Assembly: GCF_964355755.1 (NCBI RefSeq)
Contig: NC_092672.1
Span: forward strand, 36,700,501 to 36,764,500
Reading direction: 5' to 3'
Source of the DNA: Antedon mediterranea
Taxonomy: Eukaryota; Echinodermata; Crinoidea; Comatulida; Antedonidae
Length of the DNA stretch: 64,000 nucleotides
Positions 24,001 through 33,934 of the stretch are shown here, piece after piece. Both the position numbers and the translations under genes were made by a program. Every line of letters starts with the position of its first letter. The first letter of the stretch is position 1. The notes under the pieces are model-generated. The model was not told the DNA's origin. It worked only from the letters and a program-made list of their open reading frames with translations, and searched no databases.

Positions 24001-27000
24001 AGATTAGCAAACATCTGACCAATTAACTTAGCTCATTGAAGCAAAGATACTTGGAAGTAATATTGATTATTAATCATGACAGGACATTTTTTTATTTTGT
24101 GGTTGAGAATGCATTTGCTGTAGATACAATAAAACAGAATATAAAAAGACACAATAAAAAGAAAACTATCCGAATGACAATGACATATAGTTTATTATTG
24201 GTAATCCTTGGCCACATTGCCAAAAACATAAAATAAAAATAAATAAAAATAAATAAACAAACAGAATACATAACAATCTACTACAGTATGTACAACAAAC
24301 AGAACACAAGTAGAACATTATTTGTTTTTTAATTAGAAATACCTTTTTGCTTTAAAAGTTGTTTCTCGATGCTGTTCACACAAGAAGCACATGTCATCCC
24401 AGTAACCGTTAAAATACACTTCTTACAATTCTCTTTTGTTGGTAATTTATGCATCTCTATAGCAACAGTGGAACTGTCTTCAACTACATCTGAAATAAAT
24501 TTATATTTCTTAATATTTAAATGTTACTCTTGTTATTAACGTAAATTTTTTGTTTTTTTTTGTAAAAAAGCATCAAAACATGAAGTTTGCTTTATGTGAT
24601 GTCTATTCAATCAATTGATAAATGAGAAGTATGTGGTACAGTAGCTGTTCTAAAAATAAGGTTATTTACTTATTAATATAATCCTTAAAAATATAATTGC
24701 ATTTTAAATTGATTAAAACATTTGTTTAGTTAAAATTAAATTTGATTAAAAACATTAAAACTAATACTTATATTATATACTAGTAGTAACAGAGTGCAGC
24801 TAAAAACAATAAAACAGTTTAGTTTTCTGTGTTCAGTGTCGGTTACAAAAATAAAGTTATTTACTTATTCTAATTGTTAAAATTTAATTGCATTTTAAAT
24901 TGATTAAAAAATTTGTTTCTAATATTCAAAACTAATACTATTACTAGACAAATAACATTGTGCAGCTAAAAACAATAAAAAAAAGTTTAGTTTTCAGTGT
25001 CAATAACAATAGTTATAATTTGTTCAAACTACAATAGTTATAATTAGTTTAAACTACAATAGTTATAATTAGTTCAAACTACAATAGTTATAATTAGTTC
25101 AAACTACAATAGTTATAATTTGTTTAAACTACAATAGTTATAATTTGTTTAAACTACAATAGTTATAATTTGTTTAAACTACAATAGTTATAATTTGTTT
25201 AAACTACAATAGTTATAATTAGTTTAAACTACAATAGTTATAATTTGTTTAAACTACAATAGTTATAATTTGTTCCAACTACAATAGTTATAATTAGTTT
25301 AAACTACAATAGTTATAATTAGTTTAAACTACAATAGTTATAATTTGTTCAAACTACAATAGTTATAATTTGTTCAAACTACAATAGTTATAATTTTTTC
25401 AAACTACAATAGTTATAATTTCTTTAAACTACAATAGTTATAATTTGTTCAAACTACAATAGTTAAAATTTGTTCCTTTTCTGCAATCTTATAATAATGT
25501 GATGTGCTCATATATATCCATGATGATGTCACATCACTACCATATTTGGGTATATCACTACTATATTTGGGTATATCACTACCATATTTGGGCAGTACAT
25601 CACACTTTTTTTTGTCAAACTAGTTTGATAGCGTAGACAGAGCTTTATACAATTCTAATTGTTTCTCGGGGGAATGCACATAACAGGAAGCGAGGGTATT
25701 ATCCCTCTATCACAAAAAGTGTTCACACATTACCTCACGACGACAGCTGTAATAGCTAGATTATACAATCTACTGTTATATATTGAATCTATTTTGCACT
25801 AACTAATTAAATTATACCCATTATAGTTTAAACCAGAAACTATTGTTAAGATAACACAGTATACGATTGCTCAATAGGTATATTAAACATCTCTTATTTT
25901 AAAAAAGCATTTAAATAATTGCGTTTGTTAGCTGAGGAAGGAATCGGTGAAATATTGACGAAAAAGAATGTGAAAACTATGTGAAATCATGTAATTGCTT
26001 TAACTAATCTAGGTGTGAGTGATCAGGAAGGGGAGTGCGGAGGAGCGCTCATTCGACAGCAAAAATAAAATTATAACTGCTTTGAACTATCTATATTTGA
26101 CAGATACTGTAATATGTGAAATGGGTCTATGATCATTTTGTAGTTTGCCTTTTGGGTTTTTCATGCATAATCACAACACATGCAATGGAAACTAACTCTG
26201 ATGTCTCGTCACAAGTTGAGATTTCTCTCTCTCTCTCTCTCGCAAAAACTCATACATTTGTTGAAGTATTTTCAACAACTCTCCAGACTTTCTGGAAAAC
26301 ATTTTTTTGTGTCTGGTTTTTGGAAAGTTTACTGAAAAAAATGGAAACGTGGCAAGTAAGCCGTGTGTTTTAAAAAATGAAATGTAGTAAAGTAAATGTG
26401 TCAAAATCTTTTGGAGTAATGCAAGTAAAGTTGAGGTAAGAGAAGCTATGTAAACAAACTGAAATAAAACATGATAAAACTTTCACTCAAAACACACCAT
26501 GCAAAATCCGAGGTTTATGTTCTAATCTCAAACAATCTCTTTCTGCGTAAATCTTCCTTCACTAACAAAACACCAGTTCACCAGAAATTTTTCAAACGAC
26601 AGTTAAAACTCTGTTAAATTGTTTACTAAACAAGTCACATGACGAGCATTCATGCAAATGACGTTGTACTTACTTAGTGTAAGTTTCTATTATATTTACT
26701 AACAAAAAGCAAAATGATTAGTGAAGTGAATTTAAACGTTGTAAACAATTTTACCACTGTCAAAAGAGCTTGTTAAAAGGAGGTCAAGTTCTGAACTCTG
26801 TTTGCCATTATTCATCTGTCTATCCTTTGCTGAATTGGCATTAAAGAAAGTTGGGAGAAAGTCATGTTAAATATTAATAAGAACATTAAAACACTATTTA
26901 ATTTAAGTTCAAACTCAAATCTATATTTTTTCAAATTATTTAATTTTATATTTTCTAATATTTTTATTTATTTATTTATTATTTATTTTATATTTTTTTG

Positions 27001-28958
27001 TTTGTTTTCATTATTTATTCATTTCATTTATCTTTTTATTTCGGAATATCATGGTGACATAATATTATATCCATAGCAAAAGAGAGAAAAAAAAATCTTA
27101 ATCTAACAGCTCATAGTTTTATTTTTGATAATTTAATTTAATTAAAATATTGATAAATATTTAAAGATTTTGTTAATGATAAAAATAATGAGATTAAAAA
27201 TAATTATTATGATATAATATAAAAATTAAATTAATTATATAACAAATTGATATTGTAAATGGTAAGTTGCCACCCTTACACAATGCTTAATCTAACAACT
27301 TATTCCCATAATTATGTATTCTGTAAATAAATTAATATCTATTATTAAATAAGTTTACTAACCTGGGAGTTTAGCTTCAAATCCTAAGCTGTCAATCGTT
27401 TCTATGATCGTCAAGGCGTCCACTTTATCGGGGTAATAATTAACGACTGCTTGTCCCATCTTTTGAGAGACCGAAATACTCTCAACTCCTGGCATTCTCG
27501 AAATCCTTGCCTCGATTGATTTCACGCAAGAATTATTTGAAATACCGTACACCTAGAAAAGAGAAGTAGATGATACATCCAGTAAAATGATTCAAAATTC
27601 TACAATTTTAAAACCAAATTCTCAGTAAAATGAAATATATGACAAGAACAATTTAATTAATAGGAAATACAGACATGACCTCACTTGTAATGAGATAATG
27701 ATTTGAAGAAATGACTGAAACAATGACTGAAACCTAACATAGTAGAATTACATAACCAAATAATTAATAGAGATAATGTATAGGTAGAGATATGCAATAC
27801 CAATAATAATAATGGTTGTCTTATATAGCGTCTAATACAATGTTTTACAAGCGCTTTACACAAAAAAATTATCCATAAAATATTCAAAAATAAAAAAAAA
27901 AAAAGAAGAAAATCAGAGGAATCATTTACACCGCTCCGTTCTCTAGCACTTTGCAGCTCCCATACAAGAGCTTACCAGAGCAGTATTCACAGGAGCTAGA
28001 GTGGGAAAAGAAGCATTAGTGTTAGCCTAATCCAAACAGTTTATGTTCATTTACAGATGCAGATATCCTTATGTTTAAATTCAGATAAATTAGTTGGTTT
28101 GGCCGTTTTATCACACATTGATGTTTTAATGCAGATTCTTTATAAGATAATCCAATAAAAATCATCTTCCTAAACATCCGATATCTCTTACTAAAAATTA
28201 AAACCATATGGTATTTTGAATTTGGTTACTTAAATTAGTTACACACTTGATTAAAGAAAGTTGAATGAATCAAAATGACATAACAATAGTTAATTAAAAA
28301 AAAAGAAAAAAGCTTCTCAAGAATATTTAAAAAGCACTCTAAATACAACTAAAGCAATTACTCATTTTTTTTAAAATCCAAAATAACTTTAATTTTTTTG
28401 TGGTGATTATTAATACCAATTTCCTTACAATGAACTTCTCAACTTAGTTTTGTATAAACTCAAGTTTGACAAAGTATCTGTATAATTGAAAAATACAAAC
28501 TTGTTCTGTTTTTATAATAAAAATTAAACAATACTAATAGGTCTACTAACCTGTATTTTGACTCGTTCACAAATGACTAAAGACTGCCTATTTGTGTTTG
28601 GCGTTTGTCCATGTCTGGTTGGTGCAGTGTCTAGAAGCATTGCTTTCTCTCCGCTACGTTTGCTAGAACTATCCGAGCACTTATAAAAGCCACTCAGTGT
28701 AGTCTCCTCACCGCAGGTTTTCACCGACCCTTCTGGGATTGTGCGAATTAGTTTCACTTCGTATCCCAGCCCATCGATTGCGTCGGTGATGGCAGGCGCT
28801 GAAGTCATGTCTGAACGGAACCGTACTCTAGTGACCTTGTCTGCTAAGACTGCTCGAACAGACTTAACTCCCAGCAGTTTAGCGACCTCTATCTGTATTG
28901 TCTGCTGACATAATTCACAGTTCATATCCTGAACCTTTATTTCAGCTGTATATTCCAT
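14319..28958 (-). CDS. ATP7: Copper-transporting P-type ATPase (ATP7A/ATP7B-like), 18 coding exons
   Basis: P1B-type ATPase that moves Cu(I) across Golgi/secretory or plasma membranes, loading cuproenzymes and exporting excess copper. I assembled 18 exons on the minus strand, all with GT-AG borders and matching phases, giving about 1,105 residues. Every family hallmark is present: metal-binding CxxC sites at about residues 14-17, 233-236 and 310-313; TGES at 586-589; the CPC ion site at 711-713; DKTG with the phosphorylated Asp at about 755; SEHP at about 793-796; TGDN at about 951; GDGVND at 997-1002. Exons (high to low): 28958-28551, 27552-27363, 24489-24343, 23674-23508, 23050-22889, 22227-21997, 21066-20833, 20092-19843, 19468-19344, 19154-19020, 18687-18493, 18376-18200, 18114-17934, 17619-17473, 17053-16911, 16530-16327, 15069-14952, 14425-14323. 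Vertebrate orthologues have six metal-binding domains and about 1,465-1,500 residues; this one has four and an unresolved tail. A single-copy ATP7 ancestral to vertebrate A and B is likely. Confidence 0.97.
15840..16247. mobile_element. 408-bp TIR element with 7-bp target duplication in ATP7 intron 16
   Basis: A perfect 32-bp inverted repeat starting CAAAGAACTTATAACACAAG lies at 15840-15871 and 16216-16247. It is flanked on both sides by TTTAGAC (15833-15839 and 16248-16254), the target-site duplication. Inside is an 85-bp tandem duplication (15946-16030 and 16031-16114). GC content is above that of the surroundings. The perfect termini suggest recent insertion. Confidence 0.85.
16327..18687 (-). 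CDS. ATP7: ATP7 exons 11-16: CPC site, phosphorylation and nucleotide-binding domains
   Basis: Exon 11 (18687-18493) contains [16 protein letters not shown], the copper-coordinating CPC helix. Exon 12 (18376-18200) contains [10 protein letters not shown] (phosphorylated Asp) and [10 protein letters not shown], in which the His is the residue altered by the common human ATP7B H1069Q mutation. Exon 13 (18114-17934) and exon 14 (17619-17473) form the ATP-binding domain, with GYGLQCQV, an acidic loop and VLIGNREWM. Exon 15 (17053-16911) has [10 protein letters not shown] and exon 16 (16530-16327) has [12 protein letters not shown]. The exon 14 donor is a weak GTTCGT. Introns here hold MITEs at 17075-17382 and 17641-17825. 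Confidence 0.96.
16602..16887. mobile_element. MITE family A copy 4 with an adjoining partial copy, ATP7 intron
   Basis: Full copy 16602-16803 (termini AAGCTCTGTCTACACTTTCA and the inverse) with four internal units. A partial second copy (16804-16887) with its own right terminus follows directly and ends about 24 bp from ATP7 exon 15. Confidence 0.85.
17075..17382. mobile_element. MITE family B copy 1, ATP7 intron
   Basis: Termini AAAGATGTATTGTCCCCC / GGCGGACAATATATCTTT. Begins 22 bp from the acceptor of ATP7 exon 15 (17053). The shared core includes the 'attggctggcagccaat'-type palindrome and 'gaccaaaaactggatc'. Confidence 0.8.
17641..17825. mobile_element. MITE family A copy 5, ATP7 intron
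   Basis: Complete termini and three internal units. It starts 22 bp from the acceptor side of ATP7 exon 14 (17619). Confidence 0.85.
18761..19010. mobile_element. MITE family B copy 2 (partial), ATP7 intron
   Basis: Left terminus AAAGATATATTTTCCCCC and family core; the right terminus is missing. Ends just before ATP7 exon 10. Confidence 0.65.
19020..22227 (-). CDS. ATP7: ATP7 exons 6-10: first membrane helices and actuator domain
   Basis: Exon 6 (22227-21997) encodes the end of the last metal-binding domain and transmembrane segments around [13 protein letters not shown] and [14 protein letters not shown]. Exon 7 (21066-20833) carries [22 protein letters not shown] and [20 protein letters not shown], a close match to vertebrate ATP7 helices. 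Exon 8 (20092-19843) is the actuator domain with LITGESMPV, whose Glu dephosphorylates the enzyme. Exon 9 (19468-19344) and exon 10 (19154-19020) complete the actuator and lead into the next helix ([16 protein letters not shown]). Phases are 0, 0, 1, 0 and 0. The intron between exons 8 and 9 is almost wholly one MITE copy (19536-19807). Confidence 0.95.
19536..19807. mobile_element. MITE family B copy 3, fills ATP7 intron 8
   Basis: AAAGCTGTATTGTCCCCCTG on the left and GGGGTACAATATATCTTTA on the right. It makes up 272 of the 374 bp of the intron. Confidence 0.8.
20339..20480. mobile_element. MITE family A copy 6, ATP7 intron 7
   Basis: AGCTCTGCCTACACTTCAAA on the left and TTTGATAGTGTAGACAGAGT on the right, with two internal units. 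Inverse orientation to copy 5. Confidence 0.8.
20565..20776 (+). mobile_element. LINE 3' fragment with (GATT)n tail in ATP7 intron 7
   Basis: Plus strand reads [20 protein letters not shown] then [11 protein letters not shown], the typical LINE C-terminus, followed by a stop and a GATTGATTGATTGAT tail (20762-20776). Antisense to ATP7. Confidence 0.7.
21117..21222. mobile_element. MITE family A copy 7, ATP7 intron 6
   Basis: Short copy: GATCTGTCAACACTGTCAAA to TTTGATAGTGTAGACAGAGC, with one internal unit. Confidence 0.75.
21645..21935 (+). repeat. Second tRNA-derived SINE family, copy 1 (ATP7 intron 6)
   Basis: TGGCTTGGTGGTTATGATGC (A-box-like) and CTGGGTTCAAGTCC (B box) head a 240-bp body, followed by an A-rich tail (21877-21935). 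Confidence 0.7.
22331..22635 (+). repeat. tRNA-derived SINE, copy 1 (ATP7 intron 5)
   Basis: A tRNA-like head, GAGTGGCCGAGCGGCTAAG (A box) and GGGTTCGAGACTC (B box) as in tRNA-Leu/Ser, is followed by a body ending CCACCCAGTAAATATTAATA. The body matches 40105-40395. Polymerase III promoter elements are recognisable. Confidence 0.85.
22889..28958 (-). CDS. ATP7: ATP7 exons 1-5: four N-terminal heavy-metal-associated domains
   Basis: Cytosolic copper-binding part, residues 1-358. Domain 1 (exon 1) carries MNCELC at residues 13-17. Domain 2 (exon 2, residues 137-199) reads GISNNSC where GMTCxxC is expected, so only the second Cys (about 145) remains although the ferredoxin-like fold sequence continues to GFEAKLP. 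Domain 3 (exons 3-4) has GMTCASC, preceded by an extra CKKC at 221-224. Domain 4 (exon 5) has GMTCASC at 307-313. A low-complexity linker of about 60 residues follows domain 1. The start ATG at 28958 lies five bases after an acceptor (AG at 28965-28964), so at least one 5' non-coding exon is expected upstream. Domains 3 and 4, nearest the membrane, are the ones known to be most important for transport in the family. Confidence 0.95.
23112..23468. mobile_element. MITE family B copy 4, ATP7 intron
   Basis: Family core with right end GGGGCCAATATATCTA; the left end has diverged. Lies between ATP7 exons 4 and 5. Confidence 0.7.
25006..25475. repeat. 25-bp tandem array, ATP7 intron 2
   Basis: About 18.8 copies of ACAATAGTTATAATTTGTTC plus AAACT, differing mainly at two positions. 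Upstream (24645-25000) a 190-bp segment is tandemly duplicated in diverged form. Confidence 0.95.
25488..25647. mobile_element. MITE family A copy 8 (left end missing), ATP7 intron 2
   Basis: Core plus right terminus TTTGATAGCGTAGACAGAGC. The left terminus is replaced by the end of the 25-bp tandem array. Confidence 0.75.
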
Positions 28959-29720
28959 TTTAACTGTAAAAAAAATTAATTTGAAAACCATTTGTTTTGT
29001 TGTCAAATTTATCATTTGTGATATATCATTTATTTCAGGATAAATAAGATCATACCTGGCTCTAGCCAGGCATAAGCTACCATGCCTACTGACTGTAGAT
29101 ACGCATACACCTCAACCCAAAGCATCTACACGGCCCTGGCGCCACCATTGAGACCTACAGTAGCTAGCTAGTCTAGGCTTATACTATAGCTACCGTCCCT
29201 TGCTTCCTTGCTTGGGCCTGAAGCCTACTCTACTACAGACTTATCACGGACTGTAGTGTAGTGTAACTGTAGTATAACCTATTATAATTCCGAGCCTAAA
29301 ATTCATGCTTACCGCCAATAATACCCTGGTACAAGGTTACTACAGTGATGACTAGGAAAAATGATACAGACAACAACAGGCGGTCAGACAATCATTGAAT
29401 CTGTTGTGTGGTTGCCTACCTGATAAAGAGTATGATCTGATTCGATCCAATCCCACTTTCTCTGTCTCTCTCCCAAAAACTGCAGCTTATCTATCTTAAT
29501 CTAGGCCTAGCTCGCCACATAATCGACTTTCATACATTACAAAACCAACATCGTGTTCTCTACACACTAAATATAATAATAAACTACAATTACAAAATCA
29601 CTTACATCTATTTTATCCAACAATCTATAATCAAATTGTTTGGTGTTATTTATTTCAACAAATTTTTTTCAACGCCAACAATTATGCAAATTAATATTTT
29701 GGGTCACGTGAGTGGTCAGC
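28959..29720 (-). promoter_or_regulatory. ATP7 5' untranslated and upstream region
   Basis: The acceptor just before the ATP7 start codon implies an upstream non-coding exon. A strong minus-strand donor (CAG then GTATGA) ends a possible exon at 29056, and another (CAG then GTAGGC) ends one at 29420. About 750 bp upstream of the start codon, 29703-29712 reads GTCACGTGAG, nine of ten bases of the CLEAR/E-box consensus used by the MITF/TFEB family. A CAGCTG E-box and a TGATCGATCA palindrome lie just beyond. The transcription start is not visible. Confidence 0.4.
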
Positions 29721-29854
29721 TGATCGATCAGGTGGTACATCTGGTATAGATTTGGTCACCTGATCACAAGGGAATTCCCTATAGGGTATTACGCAATTAT
29801 TTATTAATAGCAGCTAATACAGTAGGGGTTTGTTGTATAACCAAAGATGGTATG

Positions 29855-30433
29855 ATTGATTGAATTGATTGAATTTATTTGATGCTCAACATTAAAATAA
29901 CAAACAGACAAAAGACAAAATAACGAGCATCAGGAACACCCATTAGGCCGGAAAAACCAGCCCATTTCCAATGGGGTCCAAATTGCACATAACAAACAAG
30001 AGAAAATACAACATTAATAAAACTATAAATATATAAATATACATTAAAATAAAGCCCAGTAAAACAGAAAAATTAAAATGAGAAAAATTGCACGTAATCA
30101 AGACCATTATAGTTATCAAAATTATTCTAAATATAAAATATTGCGTTCAAAATGTTTTTTAATATGAGATTTGAAGGTAGTTAAGTTGGAAATTAATTTT
30201 AAGTTTGATGGAAGAGCGTTCCAGTCTTTGATAGCAGAGAAGAAAAAAGTAGAATGAGACTGTTTATTTCCTTTAAGTAGAGGTAAAACCAGATTAACAT
30301 TACGTTGGCGTGTGTTATGTGTGTGGATTGTGGATGTCCGTGAGAAATGTTCAGATAGATATGGAGCTGCATTGTTATTGACAATAGTAGTAGGCCTATA
30401 TGTGGCGCGTGTCCCGTTTGGTAAGAGGTTCAC
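29855..30433 (-). mobile_element. LINE 3' fragment with TTGA-rich tail
   Basis: The minus-strand frame 30433-30122 has FFFSAIKDWNALPSNLKLIS and LTTFKSHIKKHFERN, the WNxLP C-terminal block of LINE ORF2. A 3' tail of ATTGA-type repeats lies at 29855-29875. It sits in the spacer upstream of ATP7. Confidence 0.75.
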
Positions 30434-30803
30434 GGTGTGCGGTGGTGTTTACAAATACAGTAGTAGGCCTATATGATATACGATCTTTGGCATGGCTCAT
30501 TTATGGAGATGAAGAACATGTTTGTTCAATTGAGTTTGAAGTATTTCACAAAACACATGGGATTATCTCTTAGCACAATGAAATTATTGTTAACTAGGCA
30601 TTATTTAGGAGGCCTACATATCATAAAAGCCGTCTAATAATAAAGTCTATCGGACAAGCAAGTACCATGCACGCATAATAAATAGGCCTTGTGTTATTTT
30701 ATTACATATTAAAAATCCCTTTGAAAAGATAATATTGGAGTAACATGGTGGCGCGTGTCCCGTTTGGTAAGAGGTTCACGGTGTGCGGTGGTGTTTACAA
30801 ATA
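30403..30803. repeat. 55-bp identical direct repeat, 346 bp apart
   Basis: GGCGCGTGTCCCGTTTGGTA and on to ACAAATA at 30403-30457 and again at 30749-30803. The first copy overlaps the 5' end of a LINE fragment (29855-30433). Confidence 0.85.
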
Positions 30804-31186
30804 AATGCCGGTGCCGGTGGTACAGTAGGCATTATAATATATTCACGAGAAATTTGGAGCTAAACGAATTCGTAAAAACACTCTAGTCTGCAATAAATAG
30901 ACATGGCCCATCGAGGACAGCCATAAGCTATTAATTTCCCCTTGAAATAAGAAAAAATCAAAAAATAAAACTTTTCCATCTAAGCAATAATTAAAAATGT
31001 TTATTTCATCAAATCTAATCAGATTGTCAAAAGCTATCGTATGTATTTTTGCTTACTTTTTTTTATAAAGGTAATGGTTTTGTTTATAGCATCCGTGCCA
31101 TAACATCATCATCTTCATTATTAATGAGATTTAAACTTTTGTCCAATAACAGCACGCGGAGCCTCCACTTTGAATGTGTATCTGAC

Positions 31187-32800
31187 GTATAAAAAAACAT
31201 GCAGTCCGCCCTCTATGATAATAATAAACCAATCACAAGATCTTCCAGTAAAAGTGACTAACTTTAATAGTTTTGTGGTTTCCATAACACACAATAGTGG
31301 CTGAAAACGTAGTAAGAAACTCTGATAAATCTATGGTAAGTTAACAAAATTACACTATATAGTATTAATAATTTATCAAAGTAACCCGAGTGTGTTCCCT
31401 TTTGTGTACCCCTAGGCCTATTTCCAAACAACGAACATTCAGTTGATTTTATCATTGTAGGCCTATATAGTATAGTAGCCTTACTATAGTAGTATAGCCT
31501 AATAGTATTGGGCTGATGTTAACCCATATTGAGCAAAGTTCAAGTAGGGCTTTAATAGTTACTGATAGGGCCTATATATGCTAAGCACGTAACTATTAAT
31601 AATTATTACTGTGGTAGTAGGTAGGGCATGATTAAGGGCACAACTAACCCTGGTAAGCAATTATTTTTTTACAACACTACACAGTAAAAAATTCTTGATA
31701 ATAATTAATATAAACAAACAATTATATTAAAAATATATTTATAAATTATAGGCCTAAAAGTCACAAGTTAAAATTCAAGTAGGCCTATAGCATAGAGGAT
31801 TGTTAATGTTGTTTTTGTTCGTAAAAAGTAACTTATTTACAAATTAAGTCATAGTAATACTGCCATGCCTTTTATGATTATTAAATATTCAATACACTGA
31901 ATGTTCACCATTGTGTCCATCAGCTATACACAGTTGATTACCACCAGTAACTATATCCAATTGCTGTTATTGTTACCATTCATAAAATTTAAGTATTGAA
32001 ATGAATCACACAATATATGCATGGCAAGAACACACAAATATTTTTAAATTATTATATTTCTATTGTTCTTTGTAGTTTTACCATTTTTAAAAATAAATCA
32101 ACAACATTTTAAATACATAAAGACAATAATATAGGTTTAATAATGTTCAAAGTTATGGCATGCTATATGAAGGTATGGCACGCTATATTTTAAACTTTGT
32201 TAATGGGACATCCTTCTTTTTTTGCCTTGTGGTTATAAAAGCAAATTTATAATTTCCTGATTTAATTTCTTACGGTTTTAATTGTTGACTTGTGTACAAT
32301 CATGTGAAAATCCACATGATTATTTTATGTTTATTCTGTTTAGCTCCAATACACATAGGAATATCTATATACGAATGAGGGTACGTTTATTGTAAATACA
32401 TAATATAAAAATAACGCTTAAAAAAGAACGACATTTCGACTCCATCATGGGGTCATTATCAAGTCCAATGAATAAAATATAAAACAACAACTATTTAAAT
32501 AACAAAAGACTATATATCTATGTTTATTCTGCTTTGCCCTAGTATATTAAAATCTTAAGCACTGTTTGTTTTAGTGTGCCGATAGATAGATAGATAGAAA
32601 TAGTCTGGACGGATTTTATCTTAGTTAAGAAACAGTGTCCGAATGGGAATGACCTATTATAAATAGGTATAATAAGTGTGTGCTGTCTATAACTGTATAC
32701 AACTACTCCCACATCTAAATTGGTGACATTTTAATATTGACATTTTCTGCATTTTTCTTGTAGGTTCGTCTGATGCGATACTACAGTTTTAACAATAATG
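31187..32800 (+). promoter_or_regulatory. Possible promoter and 5' non-coding exons of the TMEM116-like gene
   Basis: A TATAAA-like word lies at about 31188 and a CCAAT box at about 31228. A possible first exon ends CTATG at about 31334 before a GTAAGT donor. A second short exon-like block, 32764-32800, is bounded by a pyrimidine tract with TAG and by GTAAGT, with no useful reading frame. An acceptor before the coding start (TTCTTAG, about 33870) requires at least one upstream non-coding exon. Sequence signals only. Confidence 0.25.
32425..32475 (-). other. Degenerate Penelope-terminus / hammerhead-like relic
   Basis: On the minus strand the sequence reads TTGATAATGACCCCATGATG, then GAGTCGAAATGTCG. 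A GACCCCA/TGGAGTC stem (one mismatch) is followed by GAAATGTC, the same order as the motif at 12676. No coding relic lies beside it. Confidence 0.3.
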
Positions 32801-33383
32801 GTAAGTTCTAAATTGTATTTGTTAAGTTTCAGAACTATTGTATAAGTTTATTGAATTTGATACAATACCCAGTAGGCCTATGTATGCATGAGTGCCTACA
32901 CAAATATGTTTGTATGACAATAACAACACCTGAATCATGATATTTCATTAATTTGTTCAAAGTTTCTAATGTAAAACATACCTTTAATAGATAAGAGATA
33001 TGTTTGTTTGTTTGTTGTTTGTTTTATTTCTTGCTCATATAAAAATAGCAGAGGTACAGAAATATATATATATATATTATGCCTTAAAAAGTGCACTGAC
33101 TTCCAAAAAAAGTTATAATAAAATGCTACAGGATTCTTTTTTGTTTGTTCAGTAAGCGTACAGAGAAATATTTACTTAAGTTGGACCCACCTATGGAAGT
33201 ACAGTACGCTTAATGACTCCAAAATGCAATTAATATAGCATTTAGCATTAACAACAGGAAGAACGTTAGAGTAGAGTAGCAATTATTACTGAGTTGCAGG
33301 CGGACACACCTAGGGAAGTGGGTTAATAGCTTGCAACATGCTTCAGTGTCATCACCTACAGGCGATGCAAATGAGACACTTAT

Positions 33384-33547
33384 AAAGCTCTGTCTACACT
33401 ATCAAACATTATGTGACAAAAAAAATGTGGTGTGCCCATATATGGACATGATGATGTCATCACTACCATTTTTAAGCATATCACTACCATATTTGGGGCA
33501 CATCACACTTTTTTTTGTCAAAGTTTGATAGTGGTAGACAGAGCCTA
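33384..33547. mobile_element. MITE family A copy 9
   Basis: Termini AAGCTCTGTCTACACTATCA and inverse (one extra base), upstream of the TMEM116-like coding start. Confidence 0.85.
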
Positions 33548-33934
33548 AGTCTTTAACAATTCAATATTATTTAAAATAAGCATCACCACTTCTGAAAATG
33601 TTGAACTTATTTGTAATATATTATGCCTACAGAATCATGAATGCTTCCGACAGTTTTTTTGTATAATTATTTTGTTCATGTGTGCGCGACAAAATGGTTT
33701 TAACTTGATTAGGCAATCATTATACAATTATCATTCGAATAGGATATTAATCAATTAATTGTAGTAATAAGTTTCCTTAATTCTCAATTTTCATTGAATT
33801 TAATTTTAGTTGAATATTCAAACACATTATTGTGTAAATTTTAACAGTTTTTGTTCAAATCTCTTTCTTAGCATTTAAATAATAACTAATAGTTATTGAG
33901 TTCACTTAACATATTGAGTATATTAGCCATCAAA

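Larger units (their letters stand above)
30804..33383. other. Spacer upstream of the TMEM116-like gene
   Basis: AT-rich, with repeated 'taggcctat' words, the promoter-like signals noted separately, a Penelope-like relic at 32425-32475 and a (GATA)n tract. No open frame of interest. Confidence 0.6.

Noticed and set aside
26192-26404. Open frames in ATP7 intron 2 including a Ser/Arg-Glu repeat
   Set aside because: They run through a CT microsatellite and show no homology.
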